From Cacconaster sp045601245 (GTDB lineage Bacteria; Bacteroidota; Bacteroidia; Bacteroidales; UBA932), in the NCBI GenBank assembly GCA_045601245.1, contig JAZRZH010000029.1:1-10617 (forward strand): 10,617 bases of DNA, read 5' to 3'. Every line of letters starts with the position of its first letter. Position 1 is the first letter of the stretch. A program made the translations under genes and the position numbers. Positions 1 to 6,290 of this stretch are shown piece by piece. The notes beneath the pieces are model-generated. The model ran no database searches. It was not told where the DNA came from and was given only the letters and a program-made list of their open reading frames with translations.

Positions 1-1
1 G

Positions 2-268
2 GAGCTCGCGAAGAACCTCAAGGGCCACCTGATGCTCGTACACGGCGACTATGACGATAACGTCAGCCCGTCAAATACAATACGCGTGGTGGACGCCCTC
101 ATCAGGGCCAACAAGCGTTTCGACCTGCTCATCCTGCCGGGTCAGAAACACGCATTCGGAGATATGAACGAATATTTCTTCTGGCGGATGGCCGACTACT
201 ACAGCGAATGGCTGCTCGGCAGTTCGCATCGCAACGAGGTGGATATCATCGAGTTGAACAACGACTAA
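2..268 (+). CDS. Prolyl oligopeptidase / dipeptidyl-peptidase IV-like S9 peptidase, C-terminal fragment
   Basis: This is the last 88 codons of a gene whose beginning lies left of the window; the frame is open from base 2 and ends at TAA 266-268. The fragment matches the end of the S9 alpha/beta-hydrolase domain. LVHGDYDDNVSPSNT carries the Asp of the catalytic triad and the hydrophobic strand before it, and GQKHAF carries the catalytic His; the nucleophile Ser (GxSxGG) would be upstream and is not visible. Spacing between Asp and His (about 35 residues) is normal for the family. Enzymes of this type in Bacteroidales are usually exported and release X-Pro or related dipeptides from peptide N-termini, feeding peptide catabolism; that role is inferred from family. 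The C-terminal tail after the last helix (SSHRNEVDIIELNND) is short and acidic. The gene is followed by its own terminator. Confidence 0.88.
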   Translation, partial: ELAKNLKGHLMLVHGDYDDNVSPSNTIRVVDALIRANKRFDLLILPGQKHAFGDMNEYFFWRMADYYSEWLLGSSHRNEVDIIELNND

Positions 269-279
269 ACTGAAATGGA

Positions 280-313
280 AGGTTTTCGGTGATTCCGAAA
301 ACCTTTCTTTTTT
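280..313 (+). terminator. Rho-independent terminator after the S9 peptidase gene
   Basis: A perfect 10-bp stem (AGGTTTTCGG at 280-289, CCGAAAACCT at 295-304) closes a 5-base loop TGATT. It can be extended by about three more pairs at the base (277-279 with 305-307, including a G-T pair). A T-rich run follows (TTTCTTTTTT, 304-313). It begins 11 bases after the stop codon and separates the peptidase gene from comM. Confidence 0.9.
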
Positions 314-333
314 CCGGGATTGTCATTATTTGC

Positions 334-364
334 TTGACAAGGCCATATTCCGAAGGCTATCTTG
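334..364 (+). promoter_or_regulatory. Possible Bacteroidota-type promoter for comM
   Basis: TTGACA at 334-339 and TATCTTG at 358-364 are separated by 21 bases counted from TTG to TA. This resembles the -33 TTG / -7 TAnnTTTG arrangement of the Bacteroidota housekeeping sigma factor, although the -7 box has one T fewer than the consensus. It lies between the terminator and the comM start, where a promoter is expected. The implied transcription start would be only a few bases before ATG 377, so the leader would be very short. The call is by eye only. Confidence 0.35.
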
Positions 365-376
365 CAGGCAAAAAAG

Positions 377-1909
377 ATGATTCACAAAACATATTGCGCC
401 ACCTGCATCGGAATAGAGGCGGTGACCGTGACCGTTGAAGTCGACATTTCCACGGGAATCGGGCTCAGGCTGGTCGGGCTTCCGGACGTGGCAGTGCGGG
501 AAAGCCTGCTCAGAGTGACAACCGCCCTGCTGGCATACGGATACAGAATCCCGGGCAGGAAGATGGTGGTCAACCTCGCCCCCGCCGATATCCGCAAGGA
601 GGGCTCTTCATACGACCTGGCCATAGCAGTGGGGCTGCTGGCCGTTTCCGAACAGGTCTACGCTCCGCGGTGCGGGGAATTTCTGATAATGGGCGAACTG
701 GCCCTGGACGGCCGCGTCAGGCCTGTCAACGGTGTACTCCCGACTGCGGTCCACGCACAGCGCAGCGGCTTCAAGGGGTGTATTTTCCCGAAGGAATCGG
801 CACCGGAGGCGGCGGATATCGACGGACTGGAAATATACGGAGTTTCGAGTCTGGCAGAGGTGCTGGACATACTGGCGGGCGATATCGATATGAGCGCGCT
901 GCTTGTGCACCCCGAAGCATCGGAAACCCCGCGCACAGGGTCGCTCAACGACTTCCGCGAAGTCAAGGGCCAGAAGGTGGCACGACGCGGGATGGAGATA
1001 GCGGCCGCAGGCGGGCACTCGCTGATTCTTATCGGTTCACCCGGCAGCGGCAAATCTCTGATGGCTTCCTGCCTGCCGTCAATACTGCCCCCGATGAGCC
1101 GTGAAGAGGCCATCGAAACCTCCAAAATTTACTCCATCTCCGGCAACAGCAACGGTATGCACGGACTGATGCGGGAACGGCCTTTCAGAACACCACATCA
1201 TAGTTCCAGTCTTGTTTCACTTATTGGAGGAGGCCAGAATGCCGGTCCCGGGGAGATCTCGCTGGCGCACAACGGAGTACTTTATCTCGACGAGGTCGCA
1301 CAATTCAGCAAATTGCTCCTTGATGCACTGAGACAGCCTGTAGAGGACGGGAAAGTGACCATATCCAGGGCACGGTACAAAGTCACCTATCCTTCCTCAT
1401 TTATGCTCATCGCATCGATGAACCCCTGTCCCTGTGGCCATTACGGGGACGGCACTGACCGCTGCACCTGCACCCCGATGCAGATCAGGAACTATATGGG
1501 ACGGATATCCGGGCCTATGATGGACCGCTTGGACATGCATATTTTCTGCCGCAGTGTCTCCGCGGCAGATCTCACATCCGATGAGAAGGCCGAGGACAGC
1601 GCCTCAATCGCAGCAAGGGTCGCGGCGGCAAGGCGTATCCAGATGAAACGGTTTGCCGGCGAGGGGATATTCACCAATTCTCAGATGAATACGGCACAGA
1701 TCAGGCAGTTCTGCGTCATCGGCAGGACAGAAAATGAGTTTTTGAAAAACGCAATCGAAAAGCTCAATCTATCGGCACGTGCGTATAGCAGAATACTCAA
1801 ATTGGCGCGGACCATTGCGGACCTTGAAGGCAATAATTTAATATCTTTGCAGAATATCACGGAGGCCCTGCAATTCAGGAACCTCGACCGTGGCAATTAT
1901 TATGAATGA
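377..1909 (+). CDS. comM: ComM/YifB family AAA+ ATPase (Mg-chelatase-like)
   Basis: 510 residues if started at ATG 377, close to the usual ~510 for the family. The open frame extends to a TTG at 362, but MIHKTYCATCIGIEA fits the family N-terminus and was preferred. Residues about 1-170 form the Lon-like/S5-fold N-domain (VDISTGIGLRLVGLPDVAVRE). The AAA+ core follows with Walker A GSPGSGKS (220-227), Walker B VLYLDEV (301-307), sensor SMNPCPCG (347-354) with a Cys cluster (C351, C353, C363, C365), and DRLDMH (383-388), whose Arg is a likely arginine finger; the C-terminal helical domain ends at TGA 1907-1909. The Mg-chelatase name is historical: ComM is reported to be a hexameric helicase that promotes branch migration when transforming DNA is integrated. 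Whether this host is naturally transformable cannot be seen. The 3' end overlaps tsaE by 8 bases, suggesting coupled translation. Confidence 0.93.
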   Translation: MIHKTYCATCIGIEAVTVTVEVDISTGIGLRLVGLPDVAVRESLLRVTTALLAYGYRIPGRKMVVNLAPADIRKEGSSYDLAIAVGLLAVSEQVYAPRCGEFLIMGELALDGRVRPVNGVLPTAVHAQRSGFKGCIFPKESAPEAADIDGLEIYGVSSLAEVLDILAGDIDMSALLVHPEASETPRTGSLNDFREVKGQKVARRGMEIAAAGGHSLILIGSPGSGKSLMASCLPSILPPMSREEAIETSKIYSISGNSNGMHGLMRERPFRTPHHSSSLVSLIGGGQNAGPGEISLAHNGVLYLDEVAQFSKLLLDALRQPVEDGKVTISRARYKVTYPSSFMLIASMNPCPCGHYGDGTDRCTCTPMQIRNYMGRISGPMMDRLDMHIFCRSVSAADLTSDEKAEDSASIAARVAAARRIQMKRFAGEGIFTNSQMNTAQIRQFCVIGRTENEFLKNAIEKLNLSARAYSRILKLARTIADLEGNNLISLQNITEALQFRNLDRGNYYE

Positions 1910-2315
1910 GATAGTCATCAAAGATACGGACGCGCTCGAAGAAGCGGCCGCCAGATTCCTGAAGGAAAAGGGGGACAGCACGATAATCGCTTTCTACGGC
2001 TCAATGGGAGCCGGCAAGACCACATTCATCACCGCCCTGTGCAACGTGCTTGGTGTCAACGATATTGTCACCAGCCCGACATTCACGATAGTGAACGAGT
2101 ATATGGATGCCACCGGAAATTATGTCTACCATTTCGATTTCTACCGCATCAACAGAATTGCTGAGGCGATGGACATCGGTCTCTACGAGTACCTCGACAG
2201 CGGACGGCTCTGCCTGATAGAGTGGCCGGAAATGATCGAGGAGCTGCTGCCTGAGGAGACCCTCAAGGTCAGGATTACGGTGAACGACGATATGTCGAGG
2301 ACTCTTTCCTGGTAG
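1902..2315 (+). CDS. tsaE: TsaE, ATPase subunit of the tRNA t6A37 synthesis complex
   Basis: 137 residues, normal for TsaE. It shows the P-loop GSMGAGKTT (33-41), the TsaE switch-like motif TSPTFTIVNEY (57-67), HFDFYRI (77-83) and IEWPE (106-110), all family hallmarks. TsaE binds the TsaB-TsaD heterodimer and its ATPase cycle allows multiple turnovers of threonylcarbamoyl transfer from TC-AMP to A37 of ANN-decoding tRNAs in the cytoplasm. TsaB, TsaC and TsaD are not in the window. The ATG at 1902 lies inside the comM stop region (8-base overlap) and has no clear Shine-Dalgarno sequence, so translation is probably coupled to comM. An in-frame GTG at 1890 would add four residues (MAII) and is less likely because it needs a deeper overlap. 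Confidence 0.95.
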   Translation: MNEIVIKDTDALEEAAARFLKEKGDSTIIAFYGSMGAGKTTFITALCNVLGVNDIVTSPTFTIVNEYMDATGNYVYHFDFYRINRIAEAMDIGLYEYLDSGRLCLIEWPEMIEELLPEETLKVRITVNDDMSRTLSW

Positions 2316-2329
2316 GCGCCATTTGCGGT

Positions 2330-2352
2330 GCGGTTTTTGTCACAAAAGCCGC
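2330..2352. repeat. 10-bp inverted repeat after tsaE (possible weak terminator)
   Basis: GCGGTTTTTG (2330-2339) and CAAAAGCCGC (2343-2352) pair over 10 bases, with one T-G wobble, around the three-base loop TCA. The stem starts 15 bases after the tsaE stop codon, which is a typical terminator position. There is no immediate T tract: GGGCTTCACTAA intervenes before the next T-run at 2365. It may end the comM-tsaE transcript or act as an RNA-stabilising 3' hairpin. Confidence 0.45.
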
Positions 2353-2361
2353 GGGCTTCAC

Positions 2362-2379
2362 TAATTTTTGTATTTTTGT
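2362..2379 (+). promoter_or_regulatory. Promoter-like segment with -7 box before the TPR gene
   Basis: TATTTTTG at 2371-2378 is an exact match to the Bacteroidota -7 consensus TAnnTTTG. The segment is built from a tandem 8-base repeat ATTTTTGT (2364-2371 and 2372-2379). No good -33 TTTG lies at the right distance; the nearest, TTTG 2336-2339, sits in the inverted repeat. If this -7 box is used, transcription would start close to the ATG at 2386, giving an almost leaderless mRNA. This is inference from consensus matching. Confidence 0.4.
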
Positions 2380-2385
2380 ACAGTG

Positions 2386-4104
2386 ATGAAAATGAAACTG
2401 ACTAAAACCGCAATGCCGATTGTCGCGGCGCTCGGTCTGCTGTTGTGCGGACTTTCAGCGTCGGCACAGTCATCCGTCTTTTTTGACGCGCTGAAATATT
2501 ATCAGGAAAACAATGTCGCCGAAGCGGCTAAACTCTTCAATCAGGAGATAGCGGAAAACCCGCAGAACGATGCGGCTTATTATTACTATGCCTGCCTGAT
2601 GCTCTCATCCGGCAACAAGGCCGACTTTGCAAAGATTGAGACCAATCTCAAGAAGGCGCTGGAACTCTCGCCTGAGAACTATTGGTACAAATACTCCCTG
2701 GCGATGTTCTACCAACAGACGGAGCGTCCTGAACTCTGCACGAAACTTCTTGAGGAACTGCTGGCCGATCATCCTAAGAAGAGCGACCTCTATTTCGAGG
2801 CGGCAAGCGCATATCTGCAGCAGAATGAAGTGAACAAGGCCATCGAATCCATCGACAAGATATCCCTCATCGGCGGCAAGAACGAGGCCATCTGCCTCAC
2901 CAAGATGGATCTCCTTATCAAAAAGAACGGTGGCAACGAGGCCGAAGCCTATAAGTATCTTGAAGGATATTTCCAGGAGTGCAAGACTCCGAGACTCGCC
3001 TCGATGCTGGGCGACTGGTATCACGCCACATACCGTGACAGCCTCGCGCTGGACTGCTACAATCAGGCAATTGACCTTGACAAAGGCTACTCTCCCGCAT
3101 ATTACGGCAGGGCTCACGTATATCAGTTGATGCGTAATTATGAGAATTATTTCTCCGATATCCGCCATTTCCTGACAGACTCATCCCTCCCACCTCAGGG
3201 AAAGGCCACATATATCGACGGACTGATGGAGATGCCGCAGTTCATAGTGGCGTTCACGCCGGAAATGGATTCGCTTCTGGATGAGACACATAATGTCCAC
3301 CCGGACGACAGCACGCTCAACAACACCCTCAGTATGTATTACTACAGGACGGGGCGCATCGATACCGCACTCACTACTATGAAACGGAACATCGAACTCT
3401 ATCCCGACAGTTATACACTCAGCTTCCAGTATCTTCTGATGCTGTACTATTCCCAAAAATGGAACGGCGTCATCGACCACTCCACGGTAATGCTCCAGAA
3501 CTGGCAGGACATCCACGACCCGCTGATCATCAGGGCATCGGCGTTCAGGCAGATGAACAATATCAGGGCCGCGATTGAGGACTACGAGGCGATGGCGGCC
3601 ACCGCACCGAAGGACAGTGCCACGATAATGCAGACTTACCCTTCCCTCGGAGACCTGTATTTCCAGGACGGGAATGTCCGCAAAGCCTTCAAATGCTATG
3701 AAAAAGCTCTCAAGGCCGACCCGGAGAGCACCATCACCCTCAACAACTACGCTTACTATATGAGTCTCGGAAAGGTCAGGCTCAAGAAGGCACGGGAGAT
3801 GAGCAAGAAGACCATTGAAAAGGAACCGGACAATCCGACGTACCTCGACACCTATGCCTGGATCCTCCACCTTATGGGCCAGGATGTCGAGGCAAAGGCC
3901 ATTTTCAAGCACGCAATGCTCTACGGCGGCAAGGAACAGGCCACCATCCTCGACCATTATGCAGAAACGCTCTATTCCCTCAAGGACTATGACCTCGCAT
4001 TCATATACTGGAATCAGGCCAGGGCGCTGCTTACTGACGAACAGGAACTCGCAAAGCTTGACAAGCGGATCAAGGAGCGCAAGGAGCAGCTAAATGCCAA
4101 ATAA
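2386..4104 (+). CDS. Secreted tetratricopeptide-repeat protein
   Basis: 572 residues from ATG 2386; an ATG two codons later is an equally acceptable start, while the upstream TTG 2368 lies in the promoter-like segment. The N-terminus is a signal peptide: MKMKLTK, hydrophobic core MPIVAALGLLLCGL, then SASA|Q, a signal peptidase I site after about residue 27. No lipobox Cys follows, so it is probably periplasmic rather than a lipoprotein. The mature part is nearly all TPR-like helix pairs. Repeats are clearest near residues 30-160, 205-245 and 417-550 (PSLGDLYFQDGNVRKAFKCY; EKALKADP; LDHYAETLYSLKDYDLAFIY). The protein ends in a charged helix KLDKRIKERKEQLNAK. TPR arrays act as protein-binding scaffolds; no enzyme domain is visible. 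Only 2 bases separate it from the EnvC-like gene, so the two are probably cotranscribed and may share a cell-envelope role. The precise function is unknown. Confidence 0.88.
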   Translation: MKMKLTKTAMPIVAALGLLLCGLSASAQSSVFFDALKYYQENNVAEAAKLFNQEIAENPQNDAAYYYYACLMLSSGNKADFAKIETNLKKALELSPENYWYKYSLAMFYQQTERPELCTKLLEELLADHPKKSDLYFEAASAYLQQNEVNKAIESIDKISLIGGKNEAICLTKMDLLIKKNGGNEAEAYKYLEGYFQECKTPRLASMLGDWYHATYRDSLALDCYNQAIDLDKGYSPAYYGRAHVYQLMRNYENYFSDIRHFLTDSSLPPQGKATYIDGLMEMPQFIVAFTPEMDSLLDETHNVHPDDSTLNNTLSMYYYRTGRIDTALTTMKRNIELYPDSYTLSFQYLLMLYYSQKWNGVIDHSTVMLQNWQDIHDPLIIRASAFRQMNNIRAAIEDYEAMAATAPKDSATIMQTYPSLGDLYFQDGNVRKAFKCYEKALKADPESTITLNNYAYYMSLGKVRLKKAREMSKKTIEKEPDNPTYLDTYAWILHLMGQDVEAKAIFKHAMLYGGKEQATILDHYAETLYSLKDYDLAFIYWNQARALLTDEQELAKLDKRIKERKEQLNAK

Positions 4105-4106
4105 CG

Positions 4107-5309
4107 ATGAAACGCATCTGCCTCCTCATATTGACCCTGATGCTCGCAGTCCCGTGCTCTTTTGCACAGGACACCTCGATGCAGCAGGAACTCAAGAAGA
4201 AGATAGAGGCTGAGATTTCATTCATCGACAAACAGCTGAAAAATCTCAGCACCAAGCAGAAGGCCAGCCGCGAGAATCTTGCGCTCATCCAAAAGAAAGC
4301 GGCCAACCGCAAGGCGCTGATTGCCAACATAGACGCCCAGATACGCGCCACAGAGCGCGACATCAACGACAAGGAGCGCGAGATAAGGCAGTTGAAGGCC
4401 GAGATCGACACGCTTGGGGCATATTACTCGAGACTGATTTACAACGCATACAAGAACCGCAATACAAAAGTCTGGTTTATGTATGTCCTGGCCAGCGAAA
4501 ACATAGGCCAGGGCTACCGCAGGCTCACCTATCTGAAAAACCTGTCCGGTACGGTGAATTCCCAGGCCTTGAAGATTAAGGCTAAGCGGGAGGAGCTGGA
4601 AGTGGAGAAAGCCCGTCTGGAGGCCGTTGTGGCACAGGCCAATGCGATGAGGGCCAACCGCGAGCGGGAATATAACACTCTACTCGCGGAAGAGAAAGAA
4701 TCCCGGGCCGTCATCAAGGACATATCGAAGAACCAGAGCAAATACAGGAAGGAACTTGCACAGAAGCGCAAGGAGGTCGAAAGGCTCAACAGCGAGATCC
4801 AGCGCATAATCAGCTCCGCCATCGCGGCGGAGAAGAAAAAGAAGAAAGATACGGAGCCCGGGAATGGGAAGGCCCTTCCTGTGGATGACAAACTCAGCGG
4901 CAGTTTCGCCCAGAACCGAGGGAAACTCGGATGGCCGGTCAGCCGGGGTATCGTGACCGAAAAGTTTGGCGTGAACATGCACCCGGTATACAAGAACATA
5001 CGTCTTCCGGAGTGTAACGGAATCACCGTCAGGACCGACAAAAACGCCGAAGTCCGCTGCGTCTTCGAAGGTACCGTAAAACAGATAGTGATGATGCCGG
5101 GCTACGGACAGTGCGTACTCGTCCAGCACGGAGAGTACTTCACCTTCTACTGCAAGCTGCGGAAGGTCTCCGTGAAATCCGGCCAGAAAATCGCGACCGG
5201 CCAGGTCCTCGGATATCTCGAATCCGATGGCAGGTCATCTTCCATCCATTTCCAGATCTGGAAAGGGACTCAGAAGCAGAACCCCGAATCCTGGCTCAGG
5301 CCGCAGTAA
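4107..5309 (+). CDS. EnvC-like murein hydrolase activator (coiled coil plus degenerate M23/LytM domain)
   Basis: 400 residues. A signal peptide MKRICLLILTLMLAVPCSFA ends before Q21. Residues about 24-110 and 150-245 are long, charged heptad-like helices typical of the EnvC coiled coil, interrupted by a short helical segment (YNAYKNRNTKVWFMYVLASE) that resembles the hinge seen in such proteins. After a Lys-rich linker (KKKKK, 243-247) comes the lysostaphin-like M23 fold (about 272-398: KLGWPVSRGIVTEKFG, GYGQCVLVQHGEYFTFY, HFQIWKGTQKQNPESWLRP). Most zinc ligands are missing: the usual HxxxD is C303-N-G-I-T307, the YxHL-type His is replaced in Y348-C-K-L351, and HxH is S379-I-H381. As in E. coli EnvC, it should therefore activate cell-wall amidases rather than cut peptidoglycan itself; the amidase partner is not in the window. 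It follows the TPR gene by 2 bases, and no separate promoter is seen. Confidence 0.88.
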   Translation: MKRICLLILTLMLAVPCSFAQDTSMQQELKKKIEAEISFIDKQLKNLSTKQKASRENLALIQKKAANRKALIANIDAQIRATERDINDKEREIRQLKAEIDTLGAYYSRLIYNAYKNRNTKVWFMYVLASENIGQGYRRLTYLKNLSGTVNSQALKIKAKREELEVEKARLEAVVAQANAMRANREREYNTLLAEEKESRAVIKDISKNQSKYRKELAQKRKEVERLNSEIQRIISSAIAAEKKKKKDTEPGNGKALPVDDKLSGSFAQNRGKLGWPVSRGIVTEKFGVNMHPVYKNIRLPECNGITVRTDKNAEVRCVFEGTVKQIVMMPGYGQCVLVQHGEYFTFYCKLRKVSVKSGQKIATGQVLGYLESDGRSSSIHFQIWKGTQKQNPESWLRPQ

Positions 5310-5312
5310 TCC

Positions 5313-6290
5313 CTAGTAAGTAAAGCTTGAAGAACCAATGAATTCCCTTACTATTGAAGTAGGCGGAATCATATTCACCTCCCTCGGCGTGAGGGCGGCC
5401 AGGTTGTTCATGATAAAATGCAGCAGCCTTGCTGCCTCCGGATATGCGTCGGAGTAGTTAGGCACGCTTCTGAGCATATTCTCCGCAAAACTCTTGAGCA
5501 ACGGAAGCTCATAGATGAGTGAGGAGTCGAATTTCGCATCGGCATTGTCCATAAACGGAACGATGTTGCGGTTCTCGGCTTCGATGACCTTCGGCCAGCG
5601 CAGGATGGTCTCCTCCGGTGATGTGCCGCGGAAATTGAAGTCCCTGACCATTCTGCGGAGCAGACGGGTATCGTAGAGCGTGTCATCAGGCTCCTCGATG
5701 GTCAGAGGGCGCAGCACGGAAGCATAGACCTTGTATTTGCTTTCCGGAGCGATACCGGGGGTAAGGTCCGGATTCAGGCCGTGGATGCCCTCCATCACGA
5801 TGATTGACCCTTTCGTCATCCTGTATTTGCGGCCTGTGAAGGAACGTTTTCCATCACGGAAATCGTATGTAGGCACGTCTATCTCCTCATCATTCATAAG
5901 CTGGTTGAGCTGCTTGTTGAGGAATGGCACGTCCATCGCGCCAAGGCATTCGAAATCATAATCGCCATTGGCATCCTTCGGTGTATCCTCGCGGTTGCGG
6001 AAATAGTTGTCCATATTGATAACCACCGGATTAATGCCGATTGCCTTGAGGTGAAGCGCTATGCGCTTGGAGGTAGTGGTCTTGCCACTGCTCGAAGGAC
6101 CGGCGATGAGCACGATCTTTGTGTCGATGTTGTTTGCAATCTCGTCAGCAATGGTTGTGAACTGGCGTGCGTGGATTACTTCCGCCATTTGGATAAGGCG
6201 GCGGCCGGTGCCGGCAATAAGGGCGGTATTCAGAGCCTCTACCGTGTTTTCCTTGATGGCCCTGTACCAGATTTCTTCGTCTTTAAGCAT
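5313..6290 (-). CDS. P-loop nucleoside (uridine kinase-like) kinase, short form
   Basis: 325 residues. The kinase core is of the uridine kinase/phosphoribulokinase type: P-loop GPSSSGKTT (64-72), substrate-site MDNYF (93-97), YDFRDGKRS (142-150), VMEGIHGLNP (165-174) and RRMVRDFNFRG (212-222, probably lid arginines). It should transfer a phosphate from ATP to a nucleoside or related hydroxyl substrate; which one is not readable. To my knowledge many Bacteroidota and Firmicutes homologues are about 550 residues, with an N-terminal TGS/threonyl-tRNA-synthetase-like half. Here that half is absent and the protein begins near the junction, with only about 58 residues before the core. The ATG at 6290 overlaps the uvrA stop by one base (TAATG), so translation is probably coupled and the short start is natural rather than an artefact. 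It is the last gene of the MBL-uvrA-kinase operon and converges on the EnvC-like gene, 3 bases apart. Confidence 0.9.
   Translation of the reverse strand: MLKDEEIWYRAIKENTVEALNTALIAGTGRRLIQMAEVIHARQFTTIADEIANNIDTKIVLIAGPSSSGKTTTSKRIALHLKAIGINPVVINMDNYFRNREDTPKDANGDYDFECLGAMDVPFLNKQLNQLMNDEEIDVPTYDFRDGKRSFTGRKYRMTKGSIIVMEGIHGLNPDLTPGIAPESKYKVYASVLRPLTIEEPDDTLYDTRLLRRMVRDFNFRGTSPEETILRWPKVIEAENRNIVPFMDNADAKFDSSLIYELPLLKSFAENMLRSVPNYSDAYPEAARLLHFIMNNLAALTPREVNMIPPTSIVREFIGSSSFTY

Noticed and set aside
670..1104. A 144-codon frame overlapping comM on the same strand
   Set aside because: It is Arg/Gly-rich, as expected for an out-of-frame reading; comM is continuous and intact across this region.
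3181..3957. A 258-codon open frame on the - strand inside the TPR gene
   Set aside because: It is antisense to a clear signal-peptide and TPR protein, shows no recognisable domain, and is a by-product of codon bias in a moderately GC-rich gene.
5314..5353. TAGTAAG (5314-5320) and CTTACTA (5347-5353) as a shared terminator for the convergent genes
   Set aside because: Only 7 AT-rich pairs, a 26-base loop and no T tract; it also lies inside the kinase coding sequence.
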